Made by a program: the position numbers and the translations under genes | From: JAXFPC01 sp034180005 | GTDB taxonomy: Bacteria > Bacillota > Negativicutes > Acidaminococcales > Acidaminococcaceae | NCBI GenBank assembly: GCA_034180005.1 | Contig: JAXFPC010000040.1 | Coordinates: 1-22,087, forward strand | Length of the DNA: 22,087 nt | Reading direction: 5' to 3' | The notes under the pieces: model-generated | Seen by the model: the letters and a program-made list of their open reading frames with translations, nothing else | Told to the model about the DNA's origin: nothing | Database searches by the model: none | In this document: piece after piece, positions 15,755 to 22,087 of the stretch | How the letters are laid out: the number at the start of each line of letters is the position of its first letter | Position numbering within the stretch: the stretch's first letter is position 1

Positions 15755-17104
15755 TTGGACTATCTTATAGTGCTTTTTAACGGTTTGGCAATAATTTTTC
15801 TCGTGGCCTTAAACGGTTTTTTCGTAGCTTCAGAGTTTTCTATTGTTAAAATCAGAACATCGCGACTCGATACATTGGTGAAAGAAGGTATCAGCGGTGC
15901 TGAAGAGGCAAAGGAAGTAACGGATCATCTTGACGCATATCTTTCTGTAACTCAGTTGGGTATAACGATTGCTTCTCTAGGTTTGGGCTGGATAGGCGAG
16001 CCTACTGTTGCGCGTCTTATGGAACCGGTGTTCAGATTCTTCAATGTGCCGCACCAGTTGGTGCACACGGTGGCTTTCGTATTCGGCTTTTCCTTTATCA
16101 CGGCTTTGCACATCATTTTAGGAGAGCTTGTTCCAAAATCATTGTCCATACAAAAAACTGAGCAGATAGTGCTTTGGGTATCCGGACCGCTGCGCTTGTT
16201 TAATAAGCTGATGTATCCGGTCGTATGGTTCATGAATAACATTGCGGCGGCTATTTTGCGTTGCATGGGAGTGGAGGCTGTTACCGAAGCCGAGGAAGCT
16301 CACAACGAAGAAGAGATACGTTTGTTGATGGAAGAAAGCCACAAGCACGGGTATATAGATAAAAACGAGTTGCTTTATTTGGATAACGTATTTGATTTTG
16401 GAGACAGAGTAGCGGGAGAAATTATGGTCCCGCGCACGGACATGCTGTGCCTGTTTACTGATGATTCATTTGACGTTAATGTTAAAGCTGCTTTGAATGG
16501 CAATAAAACTCGCTATCCGATTTGCGACGAAGATAAAGACAATATCGTAGGTTTTCTGCATGTGTCCGATTTGCTGCGGGCGCAAAGTTCCGGCACAAAG
16601 CCGAATGTGCGTACTTTGGCGCGCGAGGTTCTTGTAGTTCCGGAAGCGCTTCCGATCAGTAAACTTCTGCGTATGCTGCAAAAAAAGCGTTGTCAGCTTG
16701 CTATCATTGTTGATGAGTATGGCGGTACTGCAGGCATGATAACAGTTGAGGATATTTTGGAAGAAATTGTCGGTGATATTCAGGACGAGTTCGATCAGGA
16801 GCGACCGGAAATAGAAGATTTAGGAAATAAGACGTTTTCGTTGGACGGCAGAATGCTCATCGAAGATTTTAATGATTTGTTCGAGTTGGAACTTGATACG
16901 GAATATTGTGATACTATCGGCGGGTGGGTTTTTTCCAAGATAGATTATCCGCCTCGGATCGGTCAGGTTGTTGAGGCTGACGGTGTTGTGTTTACAGTAA
17001 AGGAAACTGATAAGATGCGTATCGTTCGCGTTGATGCCAAGTTGCTGCGTGAACCTGAAAATATTCACGAAGATCTTCAAGAAGACAATATTGATACCAT
17101 ATAA
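15755..17104 (+). CDS. CNNM/CorC (hemolysin C-like) family membrane protein with CBS domains
   Basis: From the TTG at 15755 the protein has 449 residues. The CNNM (DUF21) membrane domain (~1-190) contains LNGFFVASEFSIVKIR, TQLGITIASLGLGWIGEPT and LHIILGELVPKSL. A CBS pair follows (~200-330; EIMVPRTDM, RYPICDEDKDNIVGFLHVSDLL, IVDEYGGTAGMITVEDILEEIVGDI). The C-terminal CorC/HlyC transporter-associated domain comes last. The family is linked to Mg2+ or other cation export; 'hemolysin' is a legacy name. The start is ambiguous: GGGGGAG at 15739-15745 serves the TTG, while a GTG at 15719 (12 more residues) overlaps another GGAGG at 15715-15719. A CTG at 15725 would fit that first site. Confidence 0.9.
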   Translation: MDYLIVLFNGLAIIFLVALNGFFVASEFSIVKIRTSRLDTLVKEGISGAEEAKEVTDHLDAYLSVTQLGITIASLGLGWIGEPTVARLMEPVFRFFNVPHQLVHTVAFVFGFSFITALHIILGELVPKSLSIQKTEQIVLWVSGPLRLFNKLMYPVVWFMNNIAAAILRCMGVEAVTEAEEAHNEEEIRLLMEESHKHGYIDKNELLYLDNVFDFGDRVAGEIMVPRTDMLCLFTDDSFDVNVKAALNGNKTRYPICDEDKDNIVGFLHVSDLLRAQSSGTKPNVRTLAREVLVVPEALPISKLLRMLQKKRCQLAIIVDEYGGTAGMITVEDILEEIVGDIQDEFDQERPEIEDLGNKTFSLDGRMLIEDFNDLFELELDTEYCDTIGGWVFSKIDYPPRIGQVVEADGVVFTVKETDKMRIVRVDAKLLREPENIHEDLQEDNIDTI

Positions 17105-17353
17105 ATTAAACTTGGAGTTGCCGAGGGTGTGGCTTTTCGAAATCATGCCGAGTACTTTGTTTAAATAGAGAACGGCCCCGAGAGGAAGACTTACATTTTA
17201 TAGAAAAATCGCATTGAAAGATTGCGTTGATGAGCATAGCAGCTGAAAAACAGCGCCGATTGCAAAGATAGGAAAACTTATCGGCAGGAATGAAATATAA
17301 GTATAACAAAATACAGGGGAATAGGGCTGTCCATTGTGAATAAAGGGTAAACT
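17105..17353 (+). other. Intergenic stretch, 249 nt, no recognised gene
   Basis: There is no convincing ORF, RNA gene or terminator after the CBS-domain gene. A 6 bp inverted repeat, GCCGAT...ATCGGC, spans about 17253-17284. A lone -10-like TATAAC at 17302-17307 has no credible -35. The next gene's ribosome site AAGGG is at 17343-17347. Confidence 0.5.
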
Positions 17354-17950
17354 ATGCATTTATTTTCGATGTACCATATGATCTTTATAGTAGTGGTTAT
17401 ATTTGCCGGTGCACTGATACCTTTTATCCATTGGCGCTATAAAGTTTGGCAGAGAGAGCGTCTGGCAAAGCAATGCAGGGATAGTGCAGTAATCCGCCTG
17501 CGGACAAAATCATGGCAGGGATTTAATTGCGCTTCTTCAGTACGGATTCTTAAAGTGGATGGAAAGGAGCCAAAATCTTTTCTTTGCAGGTGGCCGTGGA
17601 AACAGGCAATATATGTGACACCCGGCGTACACAGTATGGAAGTTCGTGCTGACTGGCCTGTGCGCACCGTGGCTTATAATCATTATTGCTGGTTCCATTA
17701 CACGGTGGAAAGACTGCCGGAAATTGTTGTGGAAGCGGGGGCTGTATATGCGTTGGAGTATGAAGTGCAGACCGATACTTGGAGTCTGTTTCGTCTGGAA
17801 AAAGTTAATAATACCATCAGCGGAATAGAATTTTTGGAGAAGCGGTTTACATGTCCTGAAGGATATATGTCAGATAACCATCTGTGGTTTTGGAATACGG
17901 TGATTATTATTTTATGGATTGCAGGCGTGTTGTTTATGAAATATGGATGA
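17354..17950 (+). CDS. Unrecognised protein with N- and C-terminal membrane segments
   Basis: I do not recognise this 198-residue protein. Residues ~8-26 and ~178-196 are hydrophobic helices. The ~150 residues between them look like a small beta-rich domain, with SAVIRLRTKSWQGF, VRILKVDGKEP, YVTPGVHSMEVRADW and VVEAGAVYALEYEVQTDTW. The 'VDGK ... PGVHSMEV ... VEAGAVYALEYE' order recalls PEGA-like or DUF2846-like surface domains, but the match is loose. It is rich in Trp and aromatic residues. The ATG at 17354 has AAGGG at 6 nt. It is flanked by a 249 nt gap and by a convergent gene, so it is probably transcribed alone. Confidence 0.72.
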   Translation: MHLFSMYHMIFIVVVIFAGALIPFIHWRYKVWQRERLAKQCRDSAVIRLRTKSWQGFNCASSVRILKVDGKEPKSFLCRWPWKQAIYVTPGVHSMEVRADWPVRTVAYNHYCWFHYTVERLPEIVVEAGAVYALEYEVQTDTWSLFRLEKVNNTISGIEFLEKRFTCPEGYMSDNHLWFWNTVIIILWIAGVLFMKYG

Positions 17951-18066
17951 GGAATTGATACAGAGTGTCCGTGTTTTAGTTTTGCATACGCGGTGTGCAG
18001 TATCGTGGCAATCGTTACATTGTATTAAAGTTGCGCTACTTTGGAACAGCAGATTTTTATAAACAA

Positions 18067-18112
18067 AAACCCGCTGCAAACTTGTATTTTCATACAAGTT
18101 TGCAGCGGGTTT
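18067..18112. terminator. Bidirectional terminator, 21 bp perfect inverted repeat
   Basis: Arms 18067-18087 and 18092-18112 are perfectly complementary over 21 bp around a TTTC loop. The base of the stem is A/T, so read on the - strand GCGGGTTTTTGTTT gives a strong U tract for the carboxyltransferase gene. On the + strand GGGTTTGCTTT gives a weaker one for the 17354-17950 gene. It lies between their converging 3' ends. Confidence 0.92.
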
Positions 18113-18134
18113 GCTTTATGTCGTTACATGATAT

Positions 18135-19502
18135 TTAATCGTGCAACTTTATGCTTACGTTGTGATGTTTAAGAAAATTGAGGGTAACTTCAGGGAAGGA
18201 TGCGTAACTGAGAACATCCTCGACGGAAGCGTTGGGGAAGCCTTCTTCAGCTAATTTTTCTTTGAGTTTTTTCATCTGGGGAGGGATATCGTCTGCGGGG
18301 CGATACTCTATTTGCGGAGCATCACCTATAGCTAATTTCTTAACTTCTGAATCTATGGGTGCAGGTGTGCGTCCGTATTTTCCCAGAACGAGATCTTTAA
18401 CTTCCCTCGGAATCATTTTATATCTTCCCAAAGCTATATTGAGAACAGCCATAGAACCGACAATTTGGCTTGTAGGAGTCACAAGCGGCGGGTAACCGAG
18501 TTCAGCTCGTACGTGCGGCATCTCCTCCAACAGCTGAGGATATTTGTCGGCGATTCCCATTTCCTTCATCTGATTAAGCAGATTGGACAGCATTCCTCCC
18601 GGTATTTGGAAGGTAAGAACTTTGGGATCTATGGGAATGTTGGTGTTTAAATTGAAATCATTTGTTAAAGACGTTTTAACATTTTTAAAATAGTCGGCAA
18701 TATCATGCAGCTTCATTAAATCAATACCGGTATCGTATGGCGTTCCTTCCAGTGTTGCGACCATTGATTCCGTGCAGGGTTGGCTTGTCGAAGAGGAGAA
18801 GGGGGAGAGCGCAGTGTCAATAATATCAACACCGGCTTCTATGGCTTTCAGGTATGTCATATCTCCCATGCCGCTGGTGAAATGAGTATGCAGATCTATG
18901 GGGACATCGAGTTGCTCTTTGAGACTGCGAACCAGGCTTTCTGCGGTATATGGACGCAACAGGCCGGCCATGTCTTTGATACAGATTGAATCCGCTCCCA
19001 TTTCCACCAATTCTTTGCCGAGTTTAACAAAGTCGCTGTCCCTATGATAGGGACTTATCGTGTAAACTATACATCCTTGAGCATGGCCGCCGGCTTCTTT
19101 GGTGGCAGTCATTGCACATTCCAAATTACGAGTGTCGTTAAGAGCATCAAATATTCTTATGATAGAAACTCCGTTATCGACAGAGCGCTTAACAAATTCA
19201 CGTACAACATCGTCAGCGTAATGATTGTAGCCGAGTACGTTCTGACCGCGCAGAAGCATTTGAATGGGGGTGTGCGGCAGGTGTTTTTTCAGCGTACGTA
19301 ATCTTTGCCACGGATCTTCGTTAAGAAAACGTAAACAGGCGTCAAAAGTTGCGCCTCCCCAAGCTTCCAATGCGTAGTAACCTATATTGTCGAGTTTTTC
19401 CAATGCGGGGAGCATATCGGAGATACGCATCCTTGTAGCTGCTAGAGATTGGTGTCCATCGCGCAGTATCGTTTCCACAATTTTAACACTTTTATCAGTC
19501 AT
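18135..19502 (-). CDS. Biotin-dependent carboxyltransferase subunit without biotin domain (oxaloacetate decarboxylase alpha / pyruvate carboxylase subunit B type)
   Basis: The protein is 455 residues. It starts with the DRE-TIM/HMGL-like barrel motif VETILRDGHQSLAATRM, with metal ligand D15. ICIKDMAGLL holds K176, the likely carbamylated lysine, and DLHTHFTSGM holds H205 and H207. The conserved carboxylase domain follows (IPGGMLSNLLNQM, ELGYPPLVTPTSQIVG, GKYGRTPAPID). It ends before any biotinyl domain, and no AMKM motif is present, so a separate carrier protein is needed. Relatives include OadA, PycB and the transcarboxylase 5S subunit; the substrate (oxaloacetate or pyruvate) is inferred. 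The ATG has AAGGAGG 7 nt upstream. No carrier, membrane beta/gamma or biotin carboxylase gene is adjacent. Confidence 0.9.
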   Translation of the reverse strand: MTDKSVKIVETILRDGHQSLAATRMRISDMLPALEKLDNIGYYALEAWGGATFDACLRFLNEDPWQRLRTLKKHLPHTPIQMLLRGQNVLGYNHYADDVVREFVKRSVDNGVSIIRIFDALNDTRNLECAMTATKEAGGHAQGCIVYTISPYHRDSDFVKLGKELVEMGADSICIKDMAGLLRPYTAESLVRSLKEQLDVPIDLHTHFTSGMGDMTYLKAIEAGVDIIDTALSPFSSSTSQPCTESMVATLEGTPYDTGIDLMKLHDIADYFKNVKTSLTNDFNLNTNIPIDPKVLTFQIPGGMLSNLLNQMKEMGIADKYPQLLEEMPHVRAELGYPPLVTPTSQIVGSMAVLNIALGRYKMIPREVKDLVLGKYGRTPAPIDSEVKKLAIGDAPQIEYRPADDIPPQMKKLKEKLAEEGFPNASVEDVLSYASFPEVTLNFLKHHNVSIKLHD

Positions 19503-19553
19503 TGCATGACCTCCTTATGGTTCTGTTTTGCTCATAGGACAATTTTACTTATT

Positions 19554-19562
19554 ATTATAACA
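19554..19562 (-). promoter_or_regulatory. Extended -10 promoter of the carboxyltransferase gene
   Basis: On the - strand this reads TGTTATAAT, a TGN-extended perfect -10, about 52 nt before the ATG. The hexamer 17 nt upstream (TTCATT) is a poor -35. Confidence 0.6.
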
Positions 19563-19638
19563 CAATTTAAACAGCAAATGAATATTGTATACAAAAAGAC
19601 CTTGCAATAATTTTGCAAAAATTTCGCGTGATAAATTT

Positions 19639-19730
19639 TCAGATACTATTGATAGTTATTGGCATAACAAACCTCCTTCGTAATCTTCCGCACTTCAGCT
19701 GCCGGGCAGAGATTTCAAAGGAGGTTTTGT
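19639..19730 (-). promoter_or_regulatory. Inverted repeat burying a strong Shine-Dalgarno before an 8-codon ORF
   Basis: AAACCTCCTT at 19669-19678 and AAGGAGGTTT at 19718-19727 (+ strand letters) are a perfect 10 bp inverted repeat with a 39 nt loop. On the - strand the second arm supplies AAGGAGG, 6 nt before ATG at 19665. That ATG opens an ORF of eight codons, MPITINSI, stopping at 19639. It follows the PBP stop by about 10 nt and precedes the carboxyltransferase promoter. It has no U tract, so it does not look like a simple terminator. Function unknown; chance is possible. Confidence 0.35.
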
Positions 19731-19738
19731 ATAGGACA

Positions 19739-21787
19739 CTATTTTTTTGGCGTAGGTTTATTGCTTATGACATCTTTCTCGCCGATTATATCCTTAACTC
19801 TTTCTTTAAGACTTTTCTTTTTACTGCTTGGAGTGTTGGAAATTATCGGTTTGTCACTTGTTTCTTCCGGAGTATTTTTATCTGATTTGTCGTTCTCGTT
19901 TTTTTTCTTATCTTTGTCCTTATCCTTGTCTTTGTCCTCATTTTTTATTTCAGGTTCAGGAGGAACTGTAACGCCGGGATTCACAAATCCTGAATCCGGA
20001 ACAGATGCAAGAGCGTTAATCATAAAGTCATGCCAAATGGAAAGCGGTGTGCTGCTGCCGTACATACCGTGCATGGGCCTGTTATTATCGTCGCCGACCC
20101 AAACAGCTGTCGAAAGCTGTGGTGTAAATCCTACGAACCAGGCATCAATGAATGTATCCGTAGTGCCTGTTTTACCGGCTGCGGGACGACCAATGCCCAT
20201 GCCTCCTGCAGTTCCGCTTGTCAAGACGTCTTGCAGCATATTGACGGTAAGGTAAGCAGGGGCTGCGTCAATAACTCGTTTAGGATCTGGCTTATGCTCA
20301 TACAAAATTTTGCCGTCACGATCGACAATTTTCAGCAGCGCGACAGGTTTGTTGTAGATACCGTTAGTTGCCAAAACTCCGTAGGCTTCAGCCATTTCCA
20401 GAGGATTTGCGCCTTTGCTTAAACCTCCGAGAGCCATAGCCAAATTGGTGTCGCTGTACGGTCCGTCGCTAACCAAGGTAGAGATACCCATCTTTTCTAC
20501 GTTGGCTATAATTTTATCTACCCCAACATCACGTGCCAGTTTTACTGTCGGAACATTTATGGAGCGAGAAAGCGCGGTTCGGAGAGAAACTTTTCCGTGC
20601 CAAGCTTTGTCGGAATTTTGAGGTTTCCAGCCGGGCGCAAACTCTTCTTCTTTGTCCTCGATTATGCTGGCCGGGGTAAAGCCGTTTTGCATAGCTGTCA
20701 GATATACAAAGGGTTTGAAAGCGGAACCGGGTTGACGGGCAGCCAGTGTGGCGCGATTAAACTTATCACTACCTCTGCCGCCGATCATGGCTTTAACATA
20801 ACCGTTTGTCGGGTCGACTGAAGCTAAAGCTACCTGAGGTTGAATATTCTTTTTCCCGTCCGTATAGTATTCAGGTAGAAAGCGAAGAGCATTTTCCGCC
20901 GCCTTCTGCATTTTAATATCCAAAGTGGTGTAAATCTTCAGACCGCCTTTGTAGAGTGCATCCGCTCCGACTTCATCTATAACTTTGGTCGTAATCATGT
21001 CGAAGAAGTAGGAACGCGGATTTGCTTTTTCGCTGTGATTTTCTCGTAGAGCAAGCTTTTGATTCTTAGCCTCATGCGCGGCTGACTCTGAAAGCAGGCC
21101 GTACTTGACCATTTGCTCCAAGACAAGTTCTTTTCTTGCTTTACTTTCCTCCGGGTTGGCAAGCGGATTATAATAGTTGGGACTTTTGGGAATTGCTGCC
21201 AGAGTCGCGGCTTCTGCCACGGAAATATCCTGGACATGCTTACCGAAATAGTATAGAGACGCGCTTTCGACGCCATAAGCGCCTTCGCCGAAGTATATAT
21301 GATTTAGATACATATTGAGAATTTCATCTTTGGAAAATTTATTTTCCAACTCTTTGGCTATGAAAGCCTCCTTTATTTTACGTGTTATTGAACGCTCCTG
21401 TGTGAGAAAAGCATTTTTAGCAAGTTGCTGTGTGATGGTGCTGCCACCTTGTACTTCTTGTCCGCTAAGAGTTGAAAAAATTGCTCTGACGGTGCCGCGA
21501 TAATCAATGCCTCCATGTTCGTAAAAACGATTGTCTTCAATGGCTATAAAAGCATTGCGTACATGTTTCGGTATTTTTTCGAAGGTAACCGGCAACCTTC
21601 TTTCCTCGGAAAGTGTGGTGTAAATAACATTGCCTTCGATATCATAGAATTGCGATGCTGCATCCGGCGTAAGAGAATCCTCCATGTTGTCGGGAGTAAA
21701 TAAACCGGAAAAGCCGTAAAGAACAGAAACGCCGCATATTATAAGGCAAATAAAACACAGGAAAATAAATTTAATTAGTTTGAACAT
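19739..21787 (-). CDS. Class A penicillin-binding protein (PBP1A family, transglycosylase/transpeptidase)
   Basis: The 682-residue protein has an N-terminal signal anchor (~4-27). The GT51 transglycosylase domain contains IAIEDNRFYEHGG with catalytic E84 and QGGSTITQQLAKN at 113-125. The transpeptidase domain has the three penicilloyl-serine motifs: SAFK at 355-358, SIN at 409-411 and KTGT at 539-542. It polymerises and cross-links peptidoglycan outside the membrane. After ~612 a hydrophilic tail follows, with a DK repeat (618-627) and a Lys/Ser/Thr/Pro-rich end. The ATG has AAGGAG 7 nt upstream. It is divergent from the rRNA leader and has a clear promoter. Confidence 0.96.
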   Translation of the reverse strand: MFKLIKFIFLCFICLIICGVSVLYGFSGLFTPDNMEDSLTPDAASQFYDIEGNVIYTTLSEERRLPVTFEKIPKHVRNAFIAIEDNRFYEHGGIDYRGTVRAIFSTLSGQEVQGGSTITQQLAKNAFLTQERSITRKIKEAFIAKELENKFSKDEILNMYLNHIYFGEGAYGVESASLYYFGKHVQDISVAEAATLAAIPKSPNYYNPLANPEESKARKELVLEQMVKYGLLSESAAHEAKNQKLALRENHSEKANPRSYFFDMITTKVIDEVGADALYKGGLKIYTTLDIKMQKAAENALRFLPEYYTDGKKNIQPQVALASVDPTNGYVKAMIGGRGSDKFNRATLAARQPGSAFKPFVYLTAMQNGFTPASIIEDKEEEFAPGWKPQNSDKAWHGKVSLRTALSRSINVPTVKLARDVGVDKIIANVEKMGISTLVSDGPYSDTNLAMALGGLSKGANPLEMAEAYGVLATNGIYNKPVALLKIVDRDGKILYEHKPDPKRVIDAAPAYLTVNMLQDVLTSGTAGGMGIGRPAAGKTGTTDTFIDAWFVGFTPQLSTAVWVGDDNNRPMHGMYGSSTPLSIWHDFMINALASVPDSGFVNPGVTVPPEPEIKNEDKDKDKDKDKKKNENDKSDKNTPEETSDKPIISNTPSSKKKSLKERVKDIIGEKDVISNKPTPKK
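19908..19937 (-). repeat. Five tandem hexanucleotide units encoding Asp-Lys repeats
   Basis: Five 6-nt units of the type TTRTCY (+ strand) run from 19908 to 19937: TTATCT, TTGTCC, TTATCC, TTGTCT, TTGTCC. They encode five Asp-Lys pairs in the PBP tail. Unit gain or loss keeps the frame. Confidence 0.85.
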
Positions 21788-21834
21788 TGAAATACTCCTT
21801 GTCTGAGAAAAATAATGTGATACTAATCAACGTA

Positions 21835-21863
21835 ATTATAACACCGCAAAGACTTTTTGTCAT
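21835..21863 (-). promoter_or_regulatory. Promoter of the PBP gene
   Basis: On the - strand ATGACA (21863-21858) and TATAAT (21840-21835) are 17 nt apart, and the -10 is extended by TGT. The -35 is one base off consensus. The start would lie about 40 nt before the ATG. Confidence 0.8.
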
Positions 21864-21966
21864 AATAATTTATGAAATAACGGCGTTCTGATGATGTTGC
21901 GCGATTTTATAGAAATGTTATGCAGAGAACCGGAATTAAGTCACTGAAAAAATTAACAAAAAGCTA

Positions 21967-21995
21967 TTGACATAAAAAAAGAGGTGTGTTAGTAT
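21967..21995 (+). promoter_or_regulatory. rRNA operon promoter
   Basis: TTGACA (21967-21972) is followed after 17 nt by TAGTAT (21990-21995). The A/T-rich stretch just upstream, with several A tracts (about 21937-21962), could act as an UP element. Transcription would start near 22002, in front of an rRNA-type leader. Confidence 0.75.
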
Positions 21996-22001
21996 ATAAA
22001 A

Positions 22002-22087
22002 GTCGCCGATACGGGCGGCAGCGAACCTTGAAAACTGAACAAAAACCTAGAAAAAGCAGATGTGCGGGTCATGAAAAGATCATGACC
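22002..22087 (+). other. Leader of an rRNA operon (16S gene beyond the right edge)
   Basis: The leader opens with a hairpin, GTCGCC (22002-22007) and GGCGGC (22014-22019). It then has CCTTGAAAACTGAACA (22026-22041), typical of the region just before Firmicute 16S genes. It ends in an 8 bp inverted repeat, GGTCATGA (22067-22074) and TCATGACC (22080-22087), touching the edge. The mature 16S start is not seen, so the identity rests on the leader. Confidence 0.72.

Noticed and set aside
19613..19885. + strand open frame of 90 codons across the PBP 3' end
   Set aside because: It is antisense to the PBP tail and intergenic region, with hydrophobic low-complexity content that follows from the opposite strand's composition.
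1..22087. CRISPR array, tRNA gene, insertion sequence or prophage
   Set aside because: I saw no regularly spaced repeats, cloverleaf with CCA end, transposase motif or phage protein; the T-box region mimics tRNA-related sequence but is a leader.

Overview
The window reads as an ordinary, gene-dense chromosomal segment of a low-to-moderate-GC Firmicute. SepF, DivIVA, YlmH, FloA, a T-box leader, strong AAGGAGG ribosome binding sites and several GTG/TTG starts all point there. The gene orders match two Bacillus-type blocks. A stand-alone biotin-dependent carboxyltransferase subunit and the general protein flavour would suit an anaerobic Negativicutes or Clostridia member (Acidaminococcaceae-like is my guess). 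This is inference; nothing in the window fixes the genus.

Region 1 (1-7.6 kb, + strand): the 3' end of mtaB and a HIT hydrolase are followed by a perfect-consensus promoter driving rpsU-yqeY, which ends in an 11-13 bp GNRA-loop terminator. A second promoter then drives floA, an unrecognised membrane-anchored protein of 209 aa, a two-domain PPK2 polyphosphate phosphotransferase, a B12-type radical SAM protein and pgeF. These last five genes are packed with gaps of 4-34 nt and look like one transcription unit.

Region 2 (7.6-17.1 kb, + strand): a small DUF805 membrane protein with its own extended -10 promoter leads into yggS-sepF-proC-ylmH-divIVA-histidine phosphatase. This is the distal division cluster (ylm genes). 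A canonical isoleucine T-box (specifier ATC) follows and controls ileS. Next comes a CNNM/CorC-type CBS-domain membrane protein with an ambiguous start.

Region 3 (17.1-22.1 kb): an unrecognised two-TM-segment protein (+) converges on a biotin-independent carboxyltransferase subunit (-) across a 21 bp perfect inverted repeat that should terminate both. Upstream of the carboxyltransferase on the - strand lies a class A penicillin-binding protein. Between these two genes is an inverted repeat that would bury a strong Shine-Dalgarno in front of an 8-codon ORF. The PBP gene is divergent from an rRNA-type promoter and leader that runs off the right edge; the 16S gene itself is not in the window.

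I see no mobile element, CRISPR array, tRNA, phage gene or defence system. The less ordinary items are the two unrecognised membrane proteins, the SD-sequestering element at 19.64-19.73 kb and the orphan carboxyltransferase.
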